From Methylobacterium nodulans ORS 2060 (lineage in GTDB: Bacteria; Pseudomonadota; Alphaproteobacteria; Rhizobiales; Beijerinckiaceae): a stretch of 64,000 nucleotides of DNA. The position numbers and the translations under genes were made by a program. Below the pieces are notes generated by a model. The model made no database searches and was not told where the DNA came from. It saw nothing but the letters and a program-made list of their open reading frames with translations. Positions 25,401-33,153 of this stretch are shown here, piece after piece (the stretch's first letter is position 1; each line of letters starts with the position of its first letter). The stretch is taken from NCBI RefSeq assembly GCF_000022085.1, contig NC_011894.1:2941501-3005500 (forward strand), given 5' to 3'.

Positions 25401-25597
25401 GCGCTGAGGCCCGGCGCCTCGGTCTGGACCACCACCGAGGGCGGGGCGAATTCGGGAAACACGTCGTAGCGGGCATCGCCGAGCGCGATCAGCCCGTAGG
25501 CGAGGAGCGCCAGGGCCAGCGCCAGCACGGCGCCGCGGAAGCGGATCGCGAAGCCGACGAGCAGCGCCTGCGGGCCGGAGGGGGGAATGCTCGTCAT
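22412..25597 (-). CDS. RND efflux permease, heavy-metal (CzcA/CusA) type
   Basis: This inner-membrane proton-driven pump subunit has 1061 residues. It shows the RND duplication: TM1, a periplasmic porter loop, a TM block with LALGGALVVVVLYLFLFDW and GLAIAIGEVVDDAVIGVENV, a second large loop, and a final TM block. The opening DVFPEFAPPSVVVQTEAPGL is HME-like (CzcA/CusA group), not a drug-efflux HAE opening. The acidic proton-relay residues (EVVDD) are kept. The adaptor gene follows on the upstream side at 26124-27230. No outer-membrane factor gene is present. The last residues (PVPWTGEGPERR) come from a sequence resembling half of the palindromic repeat. The exported ion is not determined. Confidence 0.9.
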   Translation of the reverse strand: MTSIPPSGPQALLVGFAIRFRGAVLALALALLAYGLIALGDARYDVFPEFAPPSVVVQTEAPGLSAEQVEQLVTLPVEVVINGLPGIESLRSASIQGLSVITVVFRAGSNVFRNRQLVTERLATAAAKLPQGAGPPTMTALTSSSSTVLLAGITSATRSQLELRTLADWTVRLRLLAVPGIAQVSLYGGDVRSLQVQVRPKDLIRFNIGLNDVLAAARRATGVRGAGFVDTPNQRITLQTEGQSLTPEQVARTVLVNEGGASVVLGDVATVVEAPEPPIGAALVNGEPGVLFMIGAQYGANTLEVTRRVEAALAELRPGLEQQGVRLHADLFRPANFIAVANGNVIQALALGGALVVVVLYLFLFDWRTSVISCVAIPLSLLAAVLALQGFGETLNTMTLGGLAIAIGEVVDDAVIGVENVVRRLRENRRLGLPRSEARVVLDAILEVRSSVAYATFAVLLVFVPVLSLTGVAGRLFGPLALAYILAVLASLAVALTLTPALATMLLTGRADAAMDDPPLMRWSRRGYERVLRGVERAPLLVGGLTVIATLGGAALLPSFGSTFLPDLKEGHFILHMAAAPGTSLQESIRMGRHLTAALREIPGVRAVAQQVGRAEAGQDTAGTHYSEVHIDLDPNLDGAGQGAVEARIRALMTSFSGAAFSLKTFLTERIEETVSGFTAPVVVTLFGPDLARLETAARDVARELGEVRGAADIQQQAPPGLPQINVSLRPADLRHWGLDAVEVLELVRTAYQGDTVGQSYEGNAIFNVIVILDASVRGRLATIGDLPLRTRGGAYVLLRQVADIYETPGRFQVLHQGALRVQTVTANVVGRDVASFVEAARRKIAREVELPPGTYATFSGSAEEQARSRRDLLVSSAFAGLGILLLLGVVTGHWRNLALVVANLPFAVVGGVLAVFLTGRVLSLGSMVGFVTLFGISLRNTIMMISHYDHLVSVEGRTWSVATAIEGAGDRLVPILATSLVTGLGLLPLALGAGEPGREIEGPMAIVILGGLVTSTALNLLVLPMLAVRLGRFGAAQGASGLQEEPRRPVPWTGEGPERR

Positions 25598-25635
25598 GCC
25601 GGGACCCGGGCGGCAGCCCCGCCGGCCCTCATGCT

Positions 25636-25738
25636 GAGAGGTTGTGAACTGATCGGATTTTTGGGTCTCAAAACCGGCCTAAGTTTTTGATTTTGCTGTG
25701 GTCGGCAAAGCCAAAAATCAAAAACCTCACAACCTCTC
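25636..25738. repeat. 103-bp nested inverted-repeat element, A+T-rich
   Basis: The outer arms GAGAGGTTGTGA (25636-25647) and TCACAACCTCTC (25727-25738) are perfect 12-base inverted copies. Inside lie perfect inner arms GTTTTTGATTTT (25683-25694) and AAAATCAAAAAC (25714-25725) with a 19-base loop. The base composition is much richer in A+T than the surroundings. It has no ORF and resembles a very small MITE or a folded RNA. It abuts a CCCTCATGCTGAG repeat end in the gap between the RND permease and its adaptor. Confidence 0.75.
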
Positions 25739-25741
25739 GGT

Positions 25742-25951
25742 ATGAGTTTGCCACCGGCTGCCCTGACCCTGAGGAATGAAACTGGCTGAACGAGCGCTCC
25801 CGCCTGTGGCACCCGATCCCGGCCCTCATGCTGAGGCGCAGCCGCAGGCTGCCTCGAAGCACCCCAGACCGGTGATCCCGGCCAAACTGGTGTTTCGGAG
25901 GACCCTTCCGGGGTGCTTCGAGGCTCGCTCCGCTCGCACCTCAGCATGAGG
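25742..25951. repeat. Dispersed extragenic repeat (CCTCATGCTGAGG family), copy A
   Basis: A left unit (25824-25865) and a right unit (25910-25951) are inverted copies that begin CCTCATGCTGAGG and end CTCGAAGCACCCC, each with a different inner hairpin. About 80 bases before the left unit (25742-25823) match the sequence before copy B at 50082-50165. Together with the 103-bp element this fills the 526-base gap between the RND permease and adaptor genes. No coding capacity is seen. Confidence 0.8.
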
Positions 25952-26123
25952 AGCTTGGCGACTGCCACGCACCTCAGCTTCGATTTAGGCCAGTGGCGGC
26001 GTCCACGCGCGTCGTCCGGGCCGGATGGGCACCGGCCTCTCGCCGCGCGGCTCACGGCAAGCGGTGTCGACGGAGCGGGATTGAGGCCGGGGGCGCGAGG
26101 TATCGACACGATCGGACCGCCGC

Positions 26124-27230
26124 TCAATCGTCGTCGCCCGAGACGCGGATCTGGTTCTTCATCTCCTCCGAGAGCAGCGCCTGCGCGCCCCGCAGCACGA
26201 TCTCGGTCTCGTCGGGCAACCCCGCCACCACGAAGGTGTCGTCGGACATCGGGCCGTCGGTGTTGAGGGGATGGCGCGCGAAGGCGTCGGGCCCGACGCT
26301 CCGGTAGAACCACGCCCCGCCCTGCCAGTGCACCACCGCGTCTTCCGGCACCGCCACGCCGGCGACGGCCCGCGCCGAGGGCACGAAGACGAGGCTGCTC
26401 ATGCCGGGCAGGAAGCCGCTGTCGCCGGCAACCGTGTAGAAGTAGCTCAGGCCCTGGATGCGCTGGTCGGTGCGGGTCGCGGGCGAGACGTAGTCGAGGG
26501 GCACCCGGGCGCTTTGGGGCGGCAGCTCCGCATAGGCGGTCGCGGGCGGCGTCCCCACGCTCTCGCCCGGCGGCAGCGTCACCTGGACCAGGAACCGCTC
26601 CCGTTCGATCAGCCGGGTGACGAGGGCGGAGCGCTCGACGATGGCCCGCCCGATCACCGCTCCCCATTCCTGCTGCGCCGTGGCGGCGAGCGTGCGCAGC
26701 TGCGACTCGGCGGCAGCGAGCGATGCCTCGTCGGTGCGGAAGCTGCCCTCCGCCGTCTCGACCTGCACGGCGGTGGCGTAGGGGCCGAGCGCCTTCGCCC
26801 GCTGATAGGCGCTCCTGGATACTTCGAGCCGCGCCTGCGCGGTGAGGAGCTGCGCCTTGGCGCTGGCATAGGCGTTGGTGAGGTCGGTGACGCGGGCGAG
26901 GTCGAGGACGGCGCCGTAGGCCTGGCGCTCCTCGCGGTGCTGGGCTGTGCGCAGGGTCACCGTCTCGACGCCGATCTGGCGCCGCTCGGCGGGCGCCAGC
27001 TTCACGATGCTGCGCCCGTCCTCGACGACCGCGCGGCTCACCCGGGGCGGCAGCGGCTTGTCCGCAGGCGCGGCGGCGCGCAGATGCGCGGGCAGATACC
27101 AGATGGCCGCTCCCGCGACGGCGCCGAGCACGACCAGCGTGCCGAGGGTGCGAAGGACGCGACGCGGGCGGGACTCGGACACGGCAGGCGCCTGAACGGA
27201 GAGCGGCTTCTCGTCCGGCCGCTCCCGCAC
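26124..27230 (-). CDS. RND periplasmic adaptor (CusB/CzcB-like)
   Basis: This membrane-fusion protein of 368 residues links the RND permease to an outer-membrane channel. It starts from a GTG and has one N-terminal membrane anchor (about 28-48). It shows the hairpin coiled-coil region (about 115-190, ASAKAQLLTAQARLEVSRSAYQ) and the barrel and membrane-proximal domains (FYTVAGDSGFLPGMSSLVFVP). It is transcribed first, with the permease 526 bases downstream across a repeat-filled gap that is long for such a pair. The gap may weaken coupled expression. No metal-binding His/Met cluster is obvious. Confidence 0.85.
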   Translation of the reverse strand: MRERPDEKPLSVQAPAVSESRPRRVLRTLGTLVVLGAVAGAAIWYLPAHLRAAAPADKPLPPRVSRAVVEDGRSIVKLAPAERRQIGVETVTLRTAQHREERQAYGAVLDLARVTDLTNAYASAKAQLLTAQARLEVSRSAYQRAKALGPYATAVQVETAEGSFRTDEASLAAAESQLRTLAATAQQEWGAVIGRAIVERSALVTRLIERERFLVQVTLPPGESVGTPPATAYAELPPQSARVPLDYVSPATRTDQRIQGLSYFYTVAGDSGFLPGMSSLVFVPSARAVAGVAVPEDAVVHWQGGAWFYRSVGPDAFARHPLNTDGPMSDDTFVVAGLPDETEIVLRGAQALLSEEMKNQIRVSGDDD

Positions 27231-27434
27231 ACACCCGCATGCGCCGTTCGGCCGGTTTTGCGGCGAGGCTTAACACGCGGGGGCCGCGGCGGAAATGGCG
27301 TCCGCACGGGAGTCCGGCGGGCTCGGCCGAAAGAACGAGCGACGCGCGGAGGCGCGACCGGGCAAGAGGACAGCGGGATTCACAACCGTCCCGTCCTCCG
27401 CCATCCTGGCCGGAATGAACCGCCGCGTCGCGCC

Positions 27435-29261
27435 GTGAGCGCATCCGCCCGCCCTCTGCGCAGCCACCAGCGCAGCCTCGCCGAGCTCGTCGCCGCCCTT
27501 GCCCGGGGCGAGGCATCGGACGTGGCCGACATCCTCGCCGCCGTCACGCCGGGCGGGGGCAAGTCGCTGCTGCCGGTCATCGCCGCCGCGCGCCTGATCG
27601 GCGCGGGCGTGGTGGAGCGGATCGTCTGGGTGGTGCCGCGGGACTCCCTGCGGCTGCAGGCCGAGGAGGCTTTCGCGGATCCCGCCTGGCGCGCGGCCCT
27701 GGGCCATGCCCTCTTGGTGCGGGCGGCCGACAACGCGCCCGATCCCGCCCGGGGCTTGGCGGGCTACGTCACCACCTACCAGGCGGTCGCCGCCGCGCCT
27801 GCGCTGCACCTTGCGGAGATGAAGCGGCGCCGCACCCTCCTCGTCATCGACGAGGTGCATCACCTGCCGGCGCTCGGCGATGGGGAGCCGGACGGCGAGG
27901 CCGCGGCCTGGAGCCGGGCGCTGCTGCCGCTCCTCCGGCATGCCCGCCTGCGCCTTCTCCTCTCGGGCACCCTGGAGCGGGCGGATGGGCGGCGCATCCT
28001 GTGGCTGCCCTACCGCGAGGGCGAGCGGGCGCCGGTGCCCGACATCGCAGCGCCCGGCTGGGCGGTGATCGGCTATTCGCGGGCGCAGGCGCTGGCCGAG
28101 CGGGCGGTGCTGCCCGTGAATTTCGGCGCGCTCGACGGCGAGGCGAGCTGGCTCGAAGGGGGGCGGCCGGACGGGCAGGCGCGGGTCGGGCCGCACCGCC
28201 TCTCGGGCCCGGCCCCGAGCGCGACCACCCGGCCGGCCCTGTTCACGGCCCTGCGCACGGGCTTCGCCCGCGACCTCCTGCACGAAGCCTTCCTGGCCAC
28301 GCGGCGGCTGCGGGCGGCGCGCCGGGCGGCGCGGGGCCTGCCGCCCGCGGAGGCGGCCCGCGGCCTCGGCAAGCTCCTCGTCGTCGCGCCCGATCAGGCG
28401 CGGGCGCAGGCCTATCTGGCGATGCTGCGGGGCTGGATGCCGCCGGGCCAGGCGGCTCGCGACCTGCGCCTCGCCGTCTCCTCCGAGCCCGACGCGCACG
28501 GCGCCCTCGCCGCCTTCCGCCTGACGCCCGAGCCGGCGGTGCTCGTCACGGTGGCGATGGCCTACGAGGGCCTGGATGCTCCCGAGGTCGCGGTCGTGGC
28601 CGCGCTCACCCATATCCGCAGCCGCCCCTGGCTGGAGCAGATGATCGCCCGCGCCACCCGGATCGACCCGCATGCGGGCGACTATGCCGACCAGCACGCC
28701 GTGATCTTCCACCCGGACGATCCGCTCTTCGCGCGCTTCCGGGAGCGGATCGAGGCCGAGCAGGCGACGGCTTTGCGGCGCGCGAGAAGGGAGCGGCTCG
28801 CCGCGCCCCGCGATCCCCGTCCGCTGCCCCAGACCGACGACGGCATCGTGCCGCTGGAGAGCAATGCGCTCGGCCTGCGCTACGCCATGCTGCGGCCGGG
28901 GCCGGCGCTCGCCCTGGTCCGGCCCGAGGTGCCGCCCGACCCGCCGCTGCCGCCCTCCGCCGCCGAGCGGCGCTTGCGGGCGCGCGTCGCCGCCATGGTC
29001 ACCGCGCAGGCCGTGGAGGACGAGGCGGAGCTGCGCGTGCCCCATGGCGGCCGCCTCGCCCACCGCTACAACGCCGTGCTGAAGCGCCTCTTCGGCAACA
29101 AGGCCCGTGCGGCGATGACCGCGGCGGAGCTCGAAGCGGCGCTGGCCTGGCTGGAGCGCAACCGCCTCCAGGACCATCTCCACCTGCTCGACGGCGACGC
29201 GCGCTACGCCTGGACGGTGCGGCGACGCTGGGCCGGCGAAGGCCGGGCCGCCAGACGCTGA
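27435..29261 (+). CDS. Superfamily 2 DEAD/DEAH-type helicase
   Basis: This predicted ATP-dependent nucleic-acid helicase or translocase has 608 residues. Walker A is TPGGGKS at 38-44, motif II is DEVH at 139-142 followed by HL, motif III is LLSGTLER, and motif VI is QMIARATRID near 430. The GTG at 27435 starts just before the Q-motif-like HQRSLAELVAAL segment; the open frame upstream lies over the adaptor promoter and is not protein-like. The C-terminal ~150 residues have no recognised domain. It is divergent from the RND adaptor and stands 87 bases before a DUF533 gene. The role is unknown; DNA repair or a restriction-like function are both possible. Confidence 0.8.
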   Translation: MSASARPLRSHQRSLAELVAALARGEASDVADILAAVTPGGGKSLLPVIAAARLIGAGVVERIVWVVPRDSLRLQAEEAFADPAWRAALGHALLVRAADNAPDPARGLAGYVTTYQAVAAAPALHLAEMKRRRTLLVIDEVHHLPALGDGEPDGEAAAWSRALLPLLRHARLRLLLSGTLERADGRRILWLPYREGERAPVPDIAAPGWAVIGYSRAQALAERAVLPVNFGALDGEASWLEGGRPDGQARVGPHRLSGPAPSATTRPALFTALRTGFARDLLHEAFLATRRLRAARRAARGLPPAEAARGLGKLLVVAPDQARAQAYLAMLRGWMPPGQAARDLRLAVSSEPDAHGALAAFRLTPEPAVLVTVAMAYEGLDAPEVAVVAALTHIRSRPWLEQMIARATRIDPHAGDYADQHAVIFHPDDPLFARFRERIEAEQATALRRARRERLAAPRDPRPLPQTDDGIVPLESNALGLRYAMLRPGPALALVRPEVPPDPPLPPSAAERRLRARVAAMVTAQAVEDEAELRVPHGGRLAHRYNAVLKRLFGNKARAAMTAAELEAALAWLERNRLQDHLHLLDGDARYAWTVRRRWAGEGRAARR

Positions 29262-29348
29262 ACGGGAGCCCTTGTCCCGGCGAGCGGCGATCCCAGCTTC
29301 GAGCCTCCGGGGGTCTCACCCCGCACAGCTTTGCCGGAGACGACCGCG

Positions 29349-30146
29349 ATGTTCGACGCCAAGCGCCTCCTCGACCAGTTCCTCGGTGGCCAGGGGCGGA
29401 GCGGCTCCGGCGGCTATCCGCCCGCGGCGCCCTCGCCCCTCGACCAGATCGCCCGCTCGCTCGGCGGCCAATCCCTCGGCGGCAACGCATCCAAGGCCGC
29501 GGTGCTGGGCGGCCTCGCCTCCCTGGTGCTCGGATCCCGCAAGCGCCATCGGGCGGGTCACGGATCCTTCGGCCAAGCGTCCTTCGGCCCTGCGGGGCGG
29601 ATCGGCGGGCTCGCGCTGGTGGCCTCCCTCGCCTACCAAGCCTACCAGCAATGGCAGGCGAACCGCCCGCCCGCCGGCCCCGCCCCCGCTCCGCCGCGCC
29701 GCTCCGGCGGCTTCCTGCCCTCGGCCGAGGAGGCGGCGGCGATGCTGCGCGGCACGCTGTTCCAGCCGGCCTCCCCGGCCGACGAGCAGACGGTCGCTCG
29801 CGCGCTCCTCACGGCCATGATCACCGCCGCGAAGGCGGACGGCCACATCGACGCGCAGGAGCAGGCCCGGATCTTCGGCGAGATGGACCGCCACGCCCTC
29901 GACGCCGACGACAAGGCCTTCCTGATGGACGTGCTGCGCGCGCCGCTCGACATCGACGCGGTGGCGCGGCTCGCCCGCACGCCGGAGGAGGCGGCCGAGA
30001 TCTATGCGGCGTCCCTGATGGCCGTCGATGTCGACAGCCCGGCGGAGCGGGCCTATCTCGACCATCTCGCGCAGCGCCTCGGCCTCGATCCCGGCCTCGT
30101 CCGTCACCTCGAATCCACCGTCGGGCATGCCGTTAGGGGATCGTGA
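29349..30146 (+). CDS. DUF533 / TerB-like membrane protein
   Basis: This 265-residue protein of the YebE/DUF533 family begins MFDAKRLLDQFLGG. It has a Gly-rich hydrophobic middle (about 49-105) and a C-terminal TerB-like helical domain (about 140-260) with AMITAAKADGHIDAQEQ and an acidic loop like those of TerB proteins. Such proteins are linked to envelope or metal stress in other bacteria, but no mechanism is established. It ends 73 bases before minC and could be transcribed ahead of the min operon. Confidence 0.85.
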   Translation: MFDAKRLLDQFLGGQGRSGSGGYPPAAPSPLDQIARSLGGQSLGGNASKAAVLGGLASLVLGSRKRHRAGHGSFGQASFGPAGRIGGLALVASLAYQAYQQWQANRPPAGPAPAPPRRSGGFLPSAEEAAAMLRGTLFQPASPADEQTVARALLTAMITAAKADGHIDAQEQARIFGEMDRHALDADDKAFLMDVLRAPLDIDAVARLARTPEEAAEIYAASLMAVDVDSPAERAYLDHLAQRLGLDPGLVRHLESTVGHAVRGS

Positions 30147-30219
30147 ATCGGATCGGACGCCGTTAACGGTTCGCTAACCATCCGGAGCGATCAATAGACG
30201 GGTAACGAATCGTAAACCC

Positions 30220-30927
30220 GTGCCCAGCTCCAGCTCCGCCCGCCCGCCGATCCGCTTTCGCGGCCGCTCCTTCCTGGCCGTGGTCCTCGCCCCCGAGGCG
30301 CCCGTCGAGGCCTGGCTGTCAGACCTCGACGCCCTGGTCCGCCGCTCGCCGGCCTTCTTCGCCGGACGCGCGGTCATCCTCGACGTGTCGGCCCTGGCGC
30401 CGACCCGCGAGGCGCTCCTGGCGCTCGTGGCGGAGCTCGCCGCGCGCGCCATCCCCATCATGGGGCTCGAAGGTGCGGGCGCGGCCGGCCTCGGCGCCGG
30501 GCTGCCCCCGCCCCTCACCGGCGGCCGGCCGGGCGGCGAGATCCCGACGCCCGACCAGCCCGCGCCGCCGAGCCCGGTCCCCGAGCGGCCGACCACGGTC
30601 GGCTCTCTGGTTCTCGATACGCCGGTGCGCTCCGGACAGACCATCCTGTTCCCGGAGGGCGACGTGACGGTGATGGGCTCCGTCGCGTCAGGAGCCGAGG
30701 TGATCGCGGGCGGGTCGATCCACGTCTACGGGGCGCTGCGCGGCCGGGCCATCGCGGGCGCGGCCGGCAGCCCCAACGCCCGCATCGTCTGCAGCCGGTT
30801 CGAGCCGGAGCTGCTGGCGATCGACGGTCTCTACCGCATTGCCGACGACATCGACCCGGCCCTGCGCGGCAAGCCCGTGCATGTCTGGCTCGACGGGGAC
30901 GCGATGCGCATGGCCGTGCTGGACTGA
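30220..30927 (+). CDS. minC: Septum site-determining protein MinC
   Basis: MinC inhibits FtsZ polymerisation away from midcell. The 235 residues start at a GTG. They comprise an N-terminal FtsZ-binding domain (about 10-95), a Pro/Gly-rich linker (about 88-128) and the C-terminal beta-helix that binds MinD (about 130-233), with [18 protein letters not shown] and the [20 protein letters not shown] family signature. It is followed by minD after 71 bases and then minE, the standard minCDE order. Confidence 0.95.
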   Translation: MPSSSSARPPIRFRGRSFLAVVLAPEAPVEAWLSDLDALVRRSPAFFAGRAVILDVSALAPTREALLALVAELAARAIPIMGLEGAGAAGLGAGLPPPLTGGRPGGEIPTPDQPAPPSPVPERPTTVGSLVLDTPVRSGQTILFPEGDVTVMGSVASGAEVIAGGSIHVYGALRGRAIAGAAGSPNARIVCSRFEPELLAIDGLYRIADDIDPALRGKPVHVWLDGDAMRMAVLD

Positions 30928-30998
30928 ACCCCCGCCGGGGCCGGTCCCGCGCGAGAGGGCGGCCGCGGAGGACCGCCCCAACAGGAACGAGGTGTCGG

Positions 30999-31814
30999 AT
31001 GGCGAAGGTTCTGGTTGTGACATCGGGCAAGGGCGGGGTGGGGAAGACCACGACCACCGCGGCCCTGGGCGCCGCCCTGGCGCAGGCGGGGCAGAATGTC
31101 TGCGTGGTCGATTTCGACGTGGGCCTGCGCAACCTCGACCTGGTGATGGGGGCCGAGCGGCGGGTGGTCTACGACCTGATCAACGTGGTCCAGGGCGACG
31201 CCAAGCTGGCCCAGGCCCTGATCCGCGACAAGCGCCTGGACAGCCTGTCGCTGCTGCCCGCCTCCCAGACCCGCGACAAGGACGCGCTCAGCGATGCCGG
31301 CGTGGCGCGCGTGATCGGCGAGCTGCGCGAGCGCTTCGACTGGGTGATCTGCGACAGCCCCGCCGGCATCGAGCGCGGCGCCACCCTGGCCATGCGCCAT
31401 GCCGACGTGGCGGTGGTGGTGACCAACCCCGAGGTCTCCTCGGTGCGCGACTCCGACCGCATCATCGGCCTGCTCGACGCCAAGACCGCCCGGGCCGAGG
31501 CCGGCCAGAGCCTGGACAAGCACCTGATCCTGACCCGCTACGACCCCGCCCGGGCCGAGCGCGGCGAGATGCTCAAGATCGACGACGTGCTGGAGATCCT
31601 CTCCATCCCGCTCCTGGCCGTGGTGCCCGAGAGCGAGGAGGTGCTCAAGGCCTCCAACATCGGCAGCCCGGTGACGCTCAACAACCCGGCCAGCGCCCCC
31701 GCCCGCGCCTATGCGGATGCCGCCCGCCGCCTCAAGGGCGAGACCGTCGCCATGACCGTCCCCACCGAGCGCAAGTCCTTCCTCAACCGCCTCCTCTCCC
31801 GGAGGGCCGCATGA
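30999..31814 (+). CDS. minD: Septum site-determining ATPase MinD
   Basis: MinD is a membrane-cycling ParA-family ATPase that recruits MinC and is released by MinE. The 271 residues contain the deviant Walker A KGGVGKT at 11-17, [14 protein letters not shown] near 40, Walker-B-like [12 protein letters not shown] near 117 and a C-terminal amphipathic membrane helix ([12 protein letters not shown]). Its stop overlaps the minE start by four bases (ATGA), giving translational coupling. Confidence 0.97.
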   Translation: MAKVLVVTSGKGGVGKTTTTAALGAALAQAGQNVCVVDFDVGLRNLDLVMGAERRVVYDLINVVQGDAKLAQALIRDKRLDSLSLLPASQTRDKDALSDAGVARVIGELRERFDWVICDSPAGIERGATLAMRHADVAVVVTNPEVSSVRDSDRIIGLLDAKTARAEAGQSLDKHLILTRYDPARAERGEMLKIDDVLEILSIPLLAVVPESEEVLKASNIGSPVTLNNPASAPARAYADAARRLKGETVAMTVPTERKSFLNRLLSRRAA

Positions 31815-32095
31815 CCCTGCTCAACTTCCTCTCCCGGCGGGGCACCGCCCCGGTAGCGCGCGAGCGCCTGCAGATCCTGCTCGCTCACGAGCGGGCCGCG
31901 ACCGGCCGCACCGATCTCGCGGCGACGCTGCGCGAGGAGATCCTCGCCGTCATCACCAAGCATGTCGCCATCGAGGGCGACAAGGTGAAGGTGTCGATGG
32001 AGCGGGGCGAGGCCGTCTCGCTCCTGGAGATCGACGTCGAACTCCCGGCGCTCGCGACCCCGGCGGTCGAGGAGCCCGCCCGCAAGCGGGCCTGA
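31811..32095 (+). CDS. minE: Cell division topological specificity factor MinE
   Basis: MinE triggers ATP hydrolysis and release of MinD from the membrane, which sets up the pole-to-pole pattern. The 94 residues match the family. A membrane-targeting start [10 protein letters not shown] is followed by the MinD-binding segment ([13 protein letters not shown]) and the topological-specificity dimer domain (about 35-80). It overlaps minD by four bases. A 13-base-stem palindrome starts one base after the stop. Confidence 0.95.
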   Translation: MTLLNFLSRRGTAPVARERLQILLAHERAATGRTDLAATLREEILAVITKHVAIEGDKVKVSMERGEAVSLLEIDVELPALATPAVEEPARKRA

Positions 32096-32096
32096 C

Positions 32097-32125
32097 ACCA
32101 ACGGTCATTGGGAATGACCGTTGGT
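32097..32125 (+). terminator. Hairpin after minE, probable min operon terminator
   Basis: ACCAACGGTCATT and AATGACCGTTGGT form a perfect 13-base stem with the three-base loop GGG, one base after the minE stop. It lacks a clear T tract, so it may act by stabilising the mRNA end as much as by terminating. Confidence 0.55.
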
Positions 32126-32130
32126 TCCGT

Positions 32131-32176
32131 TCTCGAATTGTCGCCAAGCCTTTGGCTTGGCGACGACAATTCGAGA
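32131..32176. repeat. Long near-perfect palindrome downstream of minE
   Basis: TCTCGAATTGTCGCCAAGCC (32131-32150), loop TTT, then its inverted copy to 32176 with three extra bases (CGA duplicated). This gives a 20-base stem with a three-base bulge, six bases after the preceding hairpin. The remaining 140 bases before the SDR gene show nothing recognisable. Confidence 0.6.
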
Positions 32177-32318
32177 TGGATCAACGGCCCGCTGCATCAG
32201 CACTTGGCTTACGTCAGCAGCCCGGGCCGTTGGTATGGCCTCCGCCGCACCGCTTGCACCCGCGCGGCCTTTCGGGCGATGAACTCGATAGGCCCCGCGG
32301 GGCGCCGGAGCGGAGCCC

Positions 32319-33140
32319 GTGGCGGGACGGTTCGAGGTGCGCGACAGGACGGCACTGATCACCGGTGCCGCGAGCGGGATCGGGGCGGCACTGGCGGAGG
32401 CACTCGCCTCCAGGGGCGCCCGCCTCGCCCTGGTCGACCGCGACGCGGAGGGCCTGGGGCGGGTCGCGGCCGCCCTCGACGGCCGGGCGCCGGCCGTGAC
32501 CAGCCACCTCCTCGACGTCACCGATGCGGCGGGCGTCGCGGGTCTGCCGGAGACCGTGCTCGCGCGCCACGGCGGTCTCGATCTGCTCGTCAACAATGCG
32601 GGCGTGGCCCTGGCGGGCCGGTTCGAGGACCTGTCGCTCGCCGATTTCGACTGGGTGATGGAGGTCAACTTCCGCGCCGTGGTGCGGATGACCCATGCCT
32701 TCCTGCCGGCGCTGCTGCGCCGGCCCGAGGCGCAGATCGTCAACCTGTCGAGCCTCTACGGGATCATCGCGCCCGCGGGCCAGACCGCCTATGCGGCGAG
32801 CAAGTTCGCGGTGCGCGGCTTCTCGGAGGCCCTGCGTCACGAACATGCGGGGAGCGGCCTCCACGTCATGGTGGTGCATCCGGGCGGCGTGGCGACCGCC
32901 ATCGCCCGCAACGCCCGCACCGGCGCGGGCGTCGATCCGGCCGAGGCCGCGCGCGGGCGCGAGGCCTTCGAGCGCCACCTGAAGCTCCCGGCCGCCGCCG
33001 CGGCGGCCCAGATCCTGCACGGCATCGAGCGGCGGCGCCCCCGCCTGATCGTCGGCGCCGACGCCCGGCAGGTCGCAATCCTTCAGCGCCTGATGCCGGT
33101 CCGCTACTGGTCGGTGATCCGACGGGCGCTCGGCGAGTAG
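32319..33140 (+). CDS. Short-chain dehydrogenase/reductase (classical SDR)
   Basis: This NAD(P)-dependent oxidoreductase has 273 residues. The GTG start leads straight into the Rossmann motif TGAASGIG near 18. Other family marks are NNAGVA near 92, Ser in NLSSLYG, the catalytic Tyr and Lys in YAASKFAVRG and HPGGVATAIA. The C-terminal extension (HGIERRRPRLIVGADA) resembles SDRs acting on lipid or hydrophobic substrates. The esterase-like gene follows after 13 bases, so the two are probably an operon. The substrate is unknown. Confidence 0.85.
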   Translation: MAGRFEVRDRTALITGAASGIGAALAEALASRGARLALVDRDAEGLGRVAAALDGRAPAVTSHLLDVTDAAGVAGLPETVLARHGGLDLLVNNAGVALAGRFEDLSLADFDWVMEVNFRAVVRMTHAFLPALLRRPEAQIVNLSSLYGIIAPAGQTAYAASKFAVRGFSEALRHEHAGSGLHVMVVHPGGVATAIARNARTGAGVDPAEAARGREAFERHLKLPAAAAAAQILHGIERRRPRLIVGADARQVAILQRLMPVRYWSVIRRALGE

Positions 33141-33153
33141 GAGATCTGCCGCC

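Noticed and set aside
22112..25690. 1192-codon plus-strand frame opposite the RND permease
   Set aside because: The translation is Arg/His/Gln-rich without domains, whereas the minus strand encodes a full RND pump with membrane segments and motifs.
26271..27434. N-terminal extension of the helicase frame
   Set aside because: The added ~388 codons are antisense to the RND adaptor and show no protein character; the GTG at 27435 begins the conserved helicase sequence.
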